DNA of 64,000 bases from Microbacterium sp. UFMG61. GTDB taxonomy: Bacteria; Actinomycetota; Actinomycetes; Actinomycetales; Microbacteriaceae. Location of the stretch: the NCBI RefSeq assembly GCF_015354505.1, contig NZ_JACAFP010000009.1:98986-162985 (forward strand), written 5' to 3'. This document shows, piece after piece, positions 7,984 through 17,454 of this stretch. The translations under genes were made by a program, and so were the position numbers. The notes under the pieces were generated by a model. The model saw only the letters and a list, made by a program, of their open reading frames with translations, made no database searches and was not told where the DNA came from. How positions within the stretch are numbered: position 1 is the first letter of the stretch; every line of letters starts with the position of its first letter.

Positions 7984-9258
7984 TCAGCCCGCGTCGCCGG
8001 GAGGAACGTCGACCGGGATCGGGTCACCGTGCTCGCCCCCGACCTCGAGGGACTCACCCGGCCTCACCGCTGTGGTCCCGGTGGGCGCTCCGTCGCCGGG
8101 TGCATGCTCCGGAAGCTCCCCGGTGACGATGAGGTATGACCGGCCCATCGGCGTGATGTCGAGGGTCACGCTCCAGGGCATCGTCGTGGCGCCGCCCTCG
8201 TCGACGGAGGTGCCCGCGACCATGACGCCCTCGCCCGGGATCATGCCCTCGTTCGCCTCGGCGCAGCTTGTGGCCTCGGCGGCATCGACGATCAGGCACT
8301 GCGTGGTGGTGAAACCCTCGGTTCGAACGGCGGACCAGACCGGGGCGCCGCCGGCGTATCCCACGACCGCCAGCGAGTAGGGCTCGTACCCTCGGTCGAG
8401 CAGCTCCTGTGCCCGTTCCTGCTCTGCGGCATCGAACTGCTGCATCCAGTCGTCGACGCCGAGCGCCCAGCGCTGGATCAGCGCGACCATCTCTCCGGTG
8501 TGCGACCGGGCTGCGGTGGCCGAGATCTGCTCACCACTCCCCTCGTCGCTGCGGCGGGAATCGACGACCGCCGCGCTCAGCCCGTAGCCGCGCTCGAGAT
8601 CGGCGGCTATCTGGCAGCCCGTGGCCGAATCGCCCGCGACGTCGAGGACGATGCACTCCATCTCGCCGTTCTTCTTCGTGCCGAACCAGACGATCGCGTC
8701 GTCGTCGCGGCCGATCGCCTCGACGCTGCCCGGGTCGTAGTCGGCCGTGGACTGCAACTCGGCGCTCCGCTGCTGCTCTTCGGAGGTGAGCGGGATGCCG
8801 TCGTCACCGCGCCCGAACAGAGCCCATCCCGTACCGAGGCCGATCACGAGCAGACCCGCAGCGGCGAGTGCCAGGGCGCGCCAGTGCCGGCGGAGCGACG
8901 GACAGAGAGTCGTGGGATCGGCCTGCGTGGTCGGTTCGGGATCGGCCTGCGTGGCCGGTTCGGGATCGGCCTGCGTGGTCGGTTCGGGATCGGCCTGCGT
9001 GGCCGGTTCGGGATCCTCCTGGGCCGAGGGCGAAGCCAGTTCGACGGGATGTTCGGGTTGGGGCTCCGCGCTCTCCGCGGCGAGGGACGCATCCGCATCC
9101 GCATCCGCCCCGTCGTGAGGAGTGCCGCCAGGCGTCCGGCGGCGCTTGTTCTCGAGTTCTCTCAGCCGCGCCGCATCCGCATCGCCGAGTCCCCCGTCGC
9201 GTCCGTACGCGCGCGCCTGCAACGCGCGCAGCTCCGTGATCTCGTCGGCGTCGAGCAT
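7984..9258 (-). CDS. Conserved membrane-anchored protein with acidic repeat region
   Basis: Unrecognised protein of 424 residues, the last gene of the acpS-alr-tsaEBD operon, 4 bp after the preceding gene. Layout: an N-terminal charged region (MLDADEITELRALQARAYG), an acidic disordered stretch holding four 8-residue repeats of the type TQADPEPT, one membrane helix (ALALAAAGLLVIGLGTGWALF), then a roughly 260-residue extracytoplasmic part with several Cys (DGEMECIVLD-like, TTQCLIVDAAEATSCAE). It was started at the ATG at 9258, since codons upstream overlap the neighbour. Function unknown. The DNA of the repeats is near-identical, implying recent expansion. Confidence 0.7.
   Translation of the reverse strand: MLDADEITELRALQARAYGRDGGLGDADAARLRELENKRRRTPGGTPHDGADADADASLAAESAEPQPEHPVELASPSAQEDPEPATQADPEPTTQADPEPATQADPEPTTQADPTTLCPSLRRHWRALALAAAGLLVIGLGTGWALFGRGDDGIPLTSEEQQRSAELQSTADYDPGSVEAIGRDDDAIVWFGTKKNGEMECIVLDVAGDSATGCQIAADLERGYGLSAAVVDSRRSDEGSGEQISATAARSHTGEMVALIQRWALGVDDWMQQFDAAEQERAQELLDRGYEPYSLAVVGYAGGAPVWSAVRTEGFTTTQCLIVDAAEATSCAEANEGMIPGEGVMVAGTSVDEGGATTMPWSVTLDITPMGRSYLIVTGELPEHAPGDGAPTGTTAVRPGESLEVGGEHGDPIPVDVPPGDAG
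8929..9020. repeat. 24-bp tandem repeat inside a coding region
   Basis: About four in-frame copies of a 24-bp unit (CGGTTCGGGATCGGCCTGCG plus TGGT/TGGC), encoding alternating ADPEPTTQ and ADPEPATQ on the minus strand. Unit length is a multiple of three, so copy-number change keeps the frame. Confidence 0.9.
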
Positions 9259-9262
9259 GGCG

Positions 9263-9781
9263 TCAGCCGAGCCTCTCGAACTGCATGCCCGCCCACACCA
9301 ACCAGCCGAGGCTGTAGACCGTGGCGCACAGACCGAGCACGAGGGCCCATCGTGCGATCGCACGACTCTCGACCGGGCGGCGGAGCGACATGATCGAGGC
9401 GATCACGGCGACGATGGCGATCGGCACACCCCAGCCGACGAAGAACGAGGCGACGAGCGCGACGATGGCCGCCATGAGCGCCCAGGGCGCGAGCCTGGTC
9501 TCGTCCGCGATCACCGGTGTCGCGGCGGTACCGGTGGGCTGCCACTCGGCCTCCCGCGGAGGACGGTCGAGTTCGGGGCCGGTCACCACGACGGGTTCGA
9601 TCCCCACAGGTCCCGTCGGCAGCTTCGAGTATCCCTCGCGCCGGGCTCCGGGCAGGCGCGCGGCCCCCTCGGGACGCTCGACCTCGGGAGTGGGCTGCTC
9701 GACACGCGCCGGGGGCACCGAGGCCGCGGCGTTCATGCCCTCGGCGTCTGCGGGTCCCGTCGTGCGCGACGTGTCGCTCAT
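9263..9781 (-). CDS. DUF4190-like two-helix membrane protein
   Basis: 172 residues. The first 100 are polar, Pro-rich and probably disordered; the C-terminal 70 hold two membrane helices (ALMAAIVALVASFFVGWGVP and ARWALVLGLCATVYSLGWL) with the MSLRRPVESRAIARWAL loop typical of DUF4190. The ATG overlaps the tsaD stop (TGATG), so it is translated with the t6A genes, though no functional link is known. Its length and topology fit small actinobacterial membrane proteins of unknown role. Confidence 0.75.
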   Translation of the reverse strand: MSDTSRTTGPADAEGMNAAASVPPARVEQPTPEVERPEGAARLPGARREGYSKLPTGPVGIEPVVVTGPELDRPPREAEWQPTGTAATPVIADETRLAPWALMAAIVALVASFFVGWGVPIAIVAVIASIMSLRRPVESRAIARWALVLGLCATVYSLGWLVWAGMQFERLG

Positions 9782-10851
9782 CAGCCCACCAGCGCCCGTT
9801 CGTCGACCTGGATCTCGGTGACGGGAAGGGTCGAGTCGGCGCCGAAGGCGAGGGTCGACGGCCGTCGACCCGAGGCGATCAGCTCGGCGGCGAGGGCGGC
9901 GATCATCGCCCCGTTGTCGGTGCAGAGCGAGAGCGGCGGGATGCGCACAGTCACGCCAGCGGCCTCTGCCCTCGACAGCGCGACCTCGCGCAGCCGGCGG
10001 TTCGCGATCACTCCGCCGCCCAGAAGAAGACGAGGCACACCCCGATCGGCGCACGCAGCCAGGGCCTTCGTGACGAGCACGTCGACGACCGCCTCGCGGA
10101 AGCTCGCCGCCACATCGGCGACGGGCACCTCGACGCCGTCGGCCTCGCAGCGTTCGACCCATCGGGCGACCGCGGTCTTCAGTCCGGAGAACGAGAAGTC
10201 GTACCGGTGCTTCGCCAGGTCGGATGCGCGGGAGAGGCCGCGCGGGAAGCGGATCGCGTTCGGGGCGCCCGACGCCGCGGCTCGGTCGATCTCGGGTCCG
10301 CCGGGGTACGGCAGCGACAGCAGGCGGGCGACCTTGTCGAAGGCCTCGCCGGCCGCGTCGTCCATCGTCTCGCCGAGCATCTCGACGTCAGTGGTGAGGT
10401 CGCGGACATGCAGCAGCGATGTGTGGCCGCCCGAGACCAGCAGAGCGATCGTCGGGTACTCGAGCGGCGCCGAGTCGGGGGTGAGGATGTCTGCGGCGAT
10501 GTGGCCCACGAGGTGATTCACGGCATAGAGCGGCTTGTCGAGGGCGACCGCGAGCCCCTTCGCCGCACCGACGCCCACCATGAGCGCGCCGGCGAGCCCC
10601 GGCCCGCTGGTCACGGCGACGGCGTCGAGATCCTGCAGTCGCACGCCGGCCTGGGCGAGAGCCGCGTCGATCGAGGGCTGCAGCGCCTCGAGGTGGGCGC
10701 GCGCCGCGACCTCGGGCACCACACCGCCGTAGCGCGAGTGCTCGTCCATGCTCGACGCGATCGTGTTCGAGAGCAGGGTGCGTCCTCGCACGATGCCGAT
10801 CCCGGTCTCGTCGCAGCTCGTCTCGATGCCCAGCACGAGTGGCTCGGTCAT
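9781..10851 (-). CDS. tsaD: tRNA N6-threonylcarbamoyladenosine synthase subunit TsaD
   Basis: Catalytic subunit that moves the threonylcarbamoyl group to A37 of ANN-decoding tRNAs, with TsaB and TsaE. 356 residues, ASKHA fold. Phosphate-1-like motif [10 protein letters not shown] at residues 8-17, [12 protein letters not shown] near 42-53, metal-binding His113 and His117 in VNHLVGH, and [11 protein letters not shown] further on. The ATG overlaps the rimI stop by 4 bp. tsaE, tsaB and tsaD are all in the same operon, so a complete t6A transfer complex is encoded together. Confidence 0.97.
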   Translation of the reverse strand: MTEPLVLGIETSCDETGIGIVRGRTLLSNTIASSMDEHSRYGGVVPEVAARAHLEALQPSIDAALAQAGVRLQDLDAVAVTSGPGLAGALMVGVGAAKGLAVALDKPLYAVNHLVGHIAADILTPDSAPLEYPTIALLVSGGHTSLLHVRDLTTDVEMLGETMDDAAGEAFDKVARLLSLPYPGGPEIDRAAASGAPNAIRFPRGLSRASDLAKHRYDFSFSGLKTAVARWVERCEADGVEVPVADVAASFREAVVDVLVTKALAACADRGVPRLLLGGGVIANRRLREVALSRAEAAGVTVRIPPLSLCTDNGAMIAALAAELIASGRRPSTLAFGADSTLPVTEIQVDERALVG

Positions 10852-11354
10852 GCGCTCGCCTCCTTCGCGGCATCCGAATCGATTGTGCGCTGCTCGGCTG
10901 CGCGCGAGTGCTGCAGAGCGAGGCGCATCACGATCGCGTCGATGTCATCGGGCTGGTAATAGCGCGGACGACGTCCGATCTCCTCGAATCCTTCGGAGCG
11001 ATACAGCCCCTCGGCCGTCGGGTTGTCGGCGCGAACCTCGAGGAACACCTCACGCGCGCCGCGCTCTGCCGCAGCGGAGAGCAGCGCCCGGAGCAGCGCC
11101 CGCCCCCGACCCGCGCCGCGATACTCCGCATCCAACGCGATCGTCTGGATGTCGGCATCCGATCCGCCCTCCAGCGCACGCACTCCGCCGTATCCGACGA
11201 CCGTGCCCTCGTGCTCGTCGACCAGGTAGCGACCGTGCGGGTTCGCGAGTTCCAGCGCCATGGCCTGCGGGCTCCACGCGTCGGTCGGGAAGGATCGATG
11301 CTCTATCGCCATGATGGCGTCGAGATCGTCAGGGGTGGCGGCGCGAAGGGTCAC
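10848..11354 (-). CDS. rimI: GNAT acetyltransferase RimI (ribosomal protein S18 type)
   Basis: 168-residue GNAT enzyme that uses acetyl-CoA to acetylate protein N-termini, in the family case bS18. Acetyl-CoA site [17 protein letters not shown] follows the beta-4 strand DIQTIALD, and the [23 protein letters not shown] segment matches the GNAT C-terminal half. The start is GTG 11354, overlapping the tsaB stop by 4 bp. The position between tsaB and tsaD is the standard actinobacterial order and supports the name; acetylation targets other than S18 are possible. Confidence 0.9.
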   Translation of the reverse strand: MTLRAATPDDLDAIMAIEHRSFPTDAWSPQAMALELANPHGRYLVDEHEGTVVGYGGVRALEGGSDADIQTIALDAEYRGAGRGRALLRALLSAAAERGAREVFLEVRADNPTAEGLYRSEGFEEIGRRPRYYQPDDIDAIVMRLALQHSRAAEQRTIDSDAAKEASA

Positions 11355-11998
11355 AGTCCCACCTTCTTCGGCGCGCCGGGCATGGTGACGTCGGGCTGAC
11401 GCAGGTACAGCGGCTCGGAGTCGGCCAGCGTGCGTCCGGCCGCGAGCGCCCGCGCGCCCACCCGGGCGAGATCGGCGGCCGAGAGCGTGTCGACATCGAT
11501 ACGTCGGATGCCGTCGAGGTGTGCGTCCGCATCGACTCGCGGCACGAGAACGGTCTCTGCGACGACCGCCGGGATTCCGTCGGCGTCCATGCCGGCGAAG
11601 ACGGTGATCGCGACCTCTCGGCGCCGTGCGTCGGTGACGATCGCGAACGCGCCGTCGATCCGATCGTGCTCGATCGCGGTCAGCGCCGCGGCGTGATGGC
11701 TCGGCACGGGTACGACGGGGATGCCGCGTCCCAGCGCGAACGCGCGAGCCGCCGCGATCCCGATGCGCAGTCCGGTGAACGGTCCCGGTCCCATGCCCGA
11801 GACGACGTGGTCGACGGGCCCCTCGCCCGCGTCGACGAGCGCGCGTGCGAGCAGGTCGCCGATCACCTCGGCGTGCCCGAGCGGATCGACGGCGGATGCC
11901 TGGGAGCGGAGCGTGCCGTCGGCATCGACGAGCGAGACGGCGGTGCCCAAAGAGGTGTCGACGGCGAGGATCACCTCTCCAGGGTAGTCGGGGTTCAC
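11351..11998 (-). CDS. tsaB: tRNA threonylcarbamoyladenosine biosynthesis protein TsaB
   Basis: Non-catalytic partner of TsaD, 215 residues from GTG 11998. The N-terminal strand ILAVDTSLGTAVSLV, then SGMGPGPFTGLRIGIAAARA, is diagnostic of TsaB. GTG 11998 overlaps the tsaE stop as GTGA, like the other junctions of this operon; GTG 11974 has GGAGAG directly against it and is less likely. It dimerises with TsaD for t6A synthesis. Confidence 0.93.
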   Translation of the reverse strand: MNPDYPGEVILAVDTSLGTAVSLVDADGTLRSQASAVDPLGHAEVIGDLLARALVDAGEGPVDHVVSGMGPGPFTGLRIGIAAARAFALGRGIPVVPVPSHHAAALTAIEHDRIDGAFAIVTDARRREVAITVFAGMDADGIPAVVAETVLVPRVDADAHLDGIRRIDVDTLSAADLARVGARALAAGRTLADSEPLYLRQPDVTMPGAPKKVGL

Positions 11999-12492
11999 CC
12001 CGTGTTCGCCGAGCGTCCCTCTGCGGTGATGGTCACGTGACGCGGAGCATCCGCATCGAGTTCCGACGGGTCGAGGTCGTCGCCCCCGCCCACGGGGCGT
12101 TCGAGTTCGATGTCCCACCACCGTTCTGCGAGGTCCTCAGCCATGCCGCGCCCCCACTCGATCACCACGACCGACCGTGCGAGGTCGAGATCGAGATCGT
12201 CGAGCTCGGCTCCCGAACCGAGGCGATAGGCGTCCACGTGCACCAGCGGCGCACGACCGACGAGCGAGGGATGAGTCCGAGCGATCACGAAGGTCGGGCT
12301 CTGCACCGGGCCGCGCACCCCGAGCCCCTCGGCGAGTCCACGGGTGAACGTGGTCTTCCCCGCCCCCAGCGGACCCGTCAGGATCAGCAGGTCCCCTGCC
12401 TCGAGCTGCTCGCCGATACGGAAGCCGAGCTGCTCCATGGCATCCGACGTCTCGATCTCGTGCCTGCCGAGGAATGCGGGATCCACGCTCAT
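11995..12492 (-). CDS. tsaE: tRNA threonylcarbamoyladenosine biosynthesis ATPase TsaE
   Basis: P-loop ATPase of the t6A complex, 165 residues. Walker A GPLGAGKTT at residues 40-48, then RGLAEGLGVRGPVQSPTF and the VHVDAYRL / VVVIEWGRG segments of the family. ATG 12492 overlaps the alr stop by 4 bp; upstream in-frame codons lie within alr. The C-terminus is 20-30 residues longer than in E. coli and polar. Confidence 0.95.
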   Translation of the reverse strand: MSVDPAFLGRHEIETSDAMEQLGFRIGEQLEAGDLLILTGPLGAGKTTFTRGLAEGLGVRGPVQSPTFVIARTHPSLVGRAPLVHVDAYRLGSGAELDDLDLDLARSVVVIEWGRGMAEDLAERWWDIELERPVGGGDDLDPSELDADAPRHVTITAEGRSANTG

Positions 12493-13595
12493 GCCGATCT
12501 CCGGGGCACTCGTGCGCCGATGCGCGTGACGATCTCGTAGTTGATGGTCGATGCGACGTTCGCCCACTCGGCGGCGGAGGGGACGCCGAGAGTCGGATCC
12601 CCGAACAGCACGACCTCGTCGCCGATCGACACCGGGGCGTCGCCCACATCGACGACGAACTGGTCCATCGCGATGCGGCCGACATTCGTGTGGCGGCGGC
12701 CGGCGATCGAGACGGGCAGTCTGCCCGAGGCCTGACGCGGAACCCCGTCGGCGTAGCCGAAGGGCACCAGCACGAGCGTGGTGTCGTGCGGAGTCCGGTG
12801 GTCGTAGCCGTACGAGATGCCGGCGCCGGCGGGCACCCGACGCACTGCGGCGACCGCGCCGCGCAGCGTCATGGCAGGTCGCAGGCCGAGCTCTGCCGAC
12901 GAGCGGTCGTCGAACGGCGAGAGACCGTAGATCCCCACGCCGATGCGGACCGCATCCAGGCGCATCTCGGGTAGGTCGATGGCGGCGGCGGTGGCGGCGA
13001 TGTGACGGATCTCGGGGTGGATGCCGAAGGACGCCGCCAGAGCGACGCCCTCTTCGAACCTCGCGAGCGCCTCTCGGTCGTCCTGCGGCGAGGTGTTCGA
13101 GAGGTGGCTGAACAGTCCGATGATGCGCAGGCGTCCGATGCGCTCGAGCCGGGCGGCCTCGGCGAGCACGCGCCGCCAGTCGGCCGGAGAGATGCCGTTG
13201 CGTGACAGCCCGGTCTCGAACTTGAGGTGCACGCCGACCGGACGATCGACGGTCGCAGCGGCGCCCGCGGCCTCGAGCTGGTCGAATGACGAGATGCCGA
13301 CCTCGATGTCGTTCTCTGCGGCCCGTTCGAATCTCTCACCGGGCGCGTGCAGCCACGCGAGGATCGGCGCCGTGATGCCCTGGCGGCGCAGTTCGAGCGC
13401 CTCGGGGATCTCCGCGACGCCGAGGCGCGTGGCGCCCCCTGCGAGAGCCGCGACGGCGGCCGCAGCGGCGCCGTGCCCGTAGGCGTTCGCCTTCACCACC
13501 GCGATGACCTGCACTCCGGTCAGGCGTCGGAAGTGGCGGACGTTGTCACTGATGGCGTCGAGGTCGATGCGCGCCTCGCGGAACGGAACGGTCAC
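12489..13595 (-). CDS. alr: Alanine racemase
   Basis: PLP enzyme that makes D-alanine for peptidoglycan, 368 residues. The PLP lysine is K35 in VIAVVKANAYGHG. The second catalytic residue, a Tyr from the partner subunit, is in GISYGYDHRTP. Start GTG 13595 overlaps the acpS stop (GTGA); the long upstream extension of the frame is inside acpS. It ends with the NYEIVTRIG motif typical of Alr. It is the only racemase in the window and presumably essential. Confidence 0.97.
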   Translation of the reverse strand: MTVPFREARIDLDAISDNVRHFRRLTGVQVIAVVKANAYGHGAAAAAVAALAGGATRLGVAEIPEALELRRQGITAPILAWLHAPGERFERAAENDIEVGISSFDQLEAAGAAATVDRPVGVHLKFETGLSRNGISPADWRRVLAEAARLERIGRLRIIGLFSHLSNTSPQDDREALARFEEGVALAASFGIHPEIRHIAATAAAIDLPEMRLDAVRIGVGIYGLSPFDDRSSAELGLRPAMTLRGAVAAVRRVPAGAGISYGYDHRTPHDTTLVLVPFGYADGVPRQASGRLPVSIAGRRHTNVGRIAMDQFVVDVGDAPVSIGDEVVLFGDPTLGVPSAAEWANVASTINYEIVTRIGARVPRRSA

Positions 13596-13951
13596 AGCGG
13601 CTCTCCTTCGGCGACGACGAATGCGGCGGCGAGCCCCGCGTCGTGGGTGAGGGTCAGGTGCAGGCGGGAGATCCCTCGCTCGGCGACGACCTCGGATGTG
13701 GTTCCCGAGAGCACGAAATGGGGGCGGCCCGATGCTTCCGAGGCGATCTCGATCTCGATCCAATGCACGCCGTCCGAGCCGCCGAGCGTCTTGATCAGCG
13801 CTTCTTTCGCGGCGTAGCGCGCGGCGAGCGACGCAAGCCGCAGCCCCCGCTCCCCCGGCGCGAAGAGACGCTCCAGAAGACGCGGCGTGCGCTCGAGGGT
13901 CCGCTCGAACCGCGGGATGTCCACGAGGTCGATGCCGGTCCCGATGATCAC
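13592..13951 (-). CDS. acpS: Holo-[acyl-carrier-protein] synthase
   Basis: Transfers 4'-phosphopantetheine from CoA to acyl carrier protein, 119 residues. The Mg-binding residues are D8 (IIGTGIDLVDIPRFE) and E50 (RYAAKEALIK), and HLTLTHDAGLAAAFVV closes the fold. It is the first gene of an eight-gene operon (acpS, alr, tsaE, tsaB, rimI, tsaD and two membrane proteins) held together by 4-bp overlaps at most junctions. Its upstream region carries the G-rich array at 14011-14083. Confidence 0.96.
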   Translation of the reverse strand: MIIGTGIDLVDIPRFERTLERTPRLLERLFAPGERGLRLASLAARYAAKEALIKTLGGSDGVHWIEIEIASEASGRPHFVLSGTTSEVVAERGISRLHLTLTHDAGLAAAFVVAEGEPL

Positions 13952-14010
13952 CAGTTCAGCCTAGTCGCGGCATCCGTCCCTTCTACCCGTGCCCGGGACC
14001 CTCGCCCCGG

Positions 14011-14083
14011 CCCTTGCCCTTGCCCTTGCCCTTGCCCCTTGCCCTTGCCCCTTGCCCTTGCCCCTTGCCCTTGACCTTGCCCA
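14011..14083. repeat. CCCTTG/CCCCTTG tandem array; G-quadruplex motif on the minus strand
   Basis: Ten CCCTTG or CCCCTTG units in a row plus degenerate ends. On the minus strand this reads GGG(G)CAA repeated, with ten runs of three to four G separated by CAA, a classic G-quadruplex pattern. It lies 60-132 bp upstream of acpS on its coding strand. There is no gene here. Confidence 0.9.
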
Positions 14084-14107
14084 GGAGCCCTGTTGCCGGG
14101 CGGCCCG

Positions 14108-14296
14108 CATGGCTGATGCTTCCCCGCTTGGCTGCCCATCCGCCCCCACTCGCCCCGCCAGGCGGGGGATCATCAGCCAGCCGAGCGCGGGGGTCTTCTC
14201 CTCAGTCGTCATCCCCCGGACGATTGGCTGACCGTTCCCCGCCTGGCTGTCTCTTCGTCCGCGCGGCAGCCGCCCATCGGGGAATCTTCAGCCATC
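14108..14296. repeat. Four copies of a GGCTGA/CCCCGC element in alternating orientation
   Basis: Copies of the pattern GGCTGA-n(5-7)-CCCCGC-nTGGCTG occur at about 14108-14133 (forward), 14158-14180 (reverse), 14224-14250 (forward) and 14278-14296 (reverse, shorter). Forward and reverse copies alternate, so pairs could fold into hairpins. Two more copies lie on the far side of the next gene (15236-15308). The remainder of 13952-14400 holds no gene I can support. Confidence 0.75.
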
Positions 14297-14400
14297 CTGC
14301 CCGTACGACTCCTCCTGCACGGCCCGGCTGCGAGGTGATCGATCCACACTCACTGGAATATCCCCTCAGTCGATGCACACGAACAGGAGAGGATCGGCGG

Positions 14401-15231
14401 ATGCCCACGCCACTGGCCCTCGTCGAACTGCACGGCGGAATCACCCGCGGATCGCTGCTCGCGCCGTTCGGATGCACGCGCAAGGACCTGTCGACCGCGG
14501 TCCGTCGCGGTGAACTGATCAGGATACGCGCCGGAGTCTTCGCGACGCCGTCGTGCGCGTCGGAGGTCTGCACGGCTGCTCTCCACGGAGGCGCGTTGAC
14601 CTGCGCCGGAGCGCTGAGACTGCACGGCGTCTGGGTTCTCGAAGACGACGCGCACCCGCATGTCTGGTTGGGCCACGCCGGTCGCACGCATCCACATCCC
14701 GACTGCGTCTGCATCGAGCACTATCGCTCAGGAGTGATGCGAGTGGGGCTGGCTCCGGTCGAGGCGGCGCTGGTGCACTCGTTCGGCTGTCACGGTGACG
14801 AGTTCTTCTTCGCCGCGTTCGAGTCCGCGTGGGCGCAACGTCTGATCGGAGCAGCCGCACGGCGTCGCATCCGCGCGGCCCTTCCTGCGGGCGCTCGATG
14901 GCTGGTCGACATCGCACGCCACGATGCGGACAGCGGCCTCGAGTCGATCCTCCGGCTTCGGTTGCATCTCCTCGGCATCCACGTCCTGACGCAGGTCCTC
15001 ATCGAAGGGGTCGGCAGGGTCGACTTCGTCCTCGAAGGGCGCCTCATCCTCGAGGCAGACGGCAAGGGCAACCATGACGGCCCGTCAGCACGTCATCGCG
15101 ACCTGGGGCGGGATGCCGCAGCATCGCGACTCGGGTTCGAGACGCTCCGCTTCGACTACGCCATGATCATCCACGACTGGAACGAGGTGATCGCCGCCAT
15201 CGTGGGCGCTTTGGGGCGCGCGAAGCTCTGA
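14401..15231 (+). CDS. AbiEi-type wHTH plus DUF559/Vsr-like nuclease-fold protein
   Basis: 276 residues. The N-terminal 60 (LVELHGGITRGSLLAPFG, then RRGELIRIRAGVFATP) match the winged-helix domain shared with AbiEi antitoxins. The C-terminal 90 look like DUF559: ESILRLRLHLLGI, VDFVLEGRLILEADGKGNH and LGFETLRFDYAMI give the E / D / E-x-D-x-K pattern of a PD-(D/E)XK-type fold. This combination is common in Microbacteriaceae, often in several copies, with no proven role. The ATG at 14401 has an AGGAGAGG ribosome site; the frame is open further upstream but over repeats. It stands alone with no AbiEii toxin beside it, and is flanked on both sides by the GGCTGA elements. Confidence 0.8.
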   Translation: MPTPLALVELHGGITRGSLLAPFGCTRKDLSTAVRRGELIRIRAGVFATPSCASEVCTAALHGGALTCAGALRLHGVWVLEDDAHPHVWLGHAGRTHPHPDCVCIEHYRSGVMRVGLAPVEAALVHSFGCHGDEFFFAAFESAWAQRLIGAAARRRIRAALPAGARWLVDIARHDADSGLESILRLRLHLLGIHVLTQVLIEGVGRVDFVLEGRLILEADGKGNHDGPSARHRDLGRDAAASRLGFETLRFDYAMIIHDWNEVIAAIVGALGRAKL

Positions 15232-15235
15232 ACCG

Positions 15236-15308
15236 GATGGCTGATCGTTGCCCGCATGGCTGACGCAGGTCGGCACTCGCGTCAGCCATGCGGGAATCAG
15301 TCAGCCAA
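15236..15308. repeat. Inverted pair of the GGCTGA/CCCCGC element
   Basis: A forward copy (15236-15264) and a reverse copy (15281-15308) share the perfect 16-bp inverted arms CCCGCATGGCTGACGC / GCGTCAGCCATGCGGG. It starts 5 bp after the stop of the nuclease-like gene and may end its transcript. Confidence 0.85.
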
Positions 15309-15550
15309 TCGGTGGGACCCGGCCCGTCGGCAGGACCTAGCCAATCGGTGGACCCAGCCAGTCGGCGGGACCCAGCCGGTCGGCGGGACCCAGCCAGTCG
15401 GCGGGACCCAGCCAATCGGTGGGACCCAGCCAATCGGTGGGACTCAGCCAATCGGTGGGACCCAGCCCGTCGGCGGCACCCCGCCGGTCGGCAGGACCCA
15501 GCCGGTCGGCGGCACGCCGCCGGTCGGCGGCACCCCGCCGGTCGGCGGGA
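15303..15550. repeat. Fourteen tandem copies of an 18-bp unit downstream of glmS
   Basis: Unit AGCC(NN)TCGG(Y)GG(G)ACCC repeated 14 times; unit 3 (15339-15355) is 17 bp and the last is a 15-bp partial. The first unit overlaps the reverse GGCTGA element, whose TCAGCCAATCGG end may have seeded it. The array stops 3 bp before the glmS stop codon. A plus-strand frame through it would read a hexapeptide repeat, but it has no start signal and I do not call a gene. Confidence 0.9.
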
Positions 15551-15553
15551 GCC

Positions 15554-17401
<1,848 letters not shown>

Positions 17402-17454
17402 GTCGACAAGAGTAAGCGCGGATATTTGCGAAGGTTCCGAACGAATCCGTCGCC

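Noticed and set aside
14014..14400. Longer start of the AbiEi/DUF559 gene
   Set aside because: The extension would translate the CCCTTG array and GGCTGA repeats into low-complexity residues, while ATG 14401 has a good ribosome site and matches the family's N-terminus.
15303..15550. CRISPR array
   Set aside because: The 18-bp units are head to tail with no unique spacers, and no cas gene is present.
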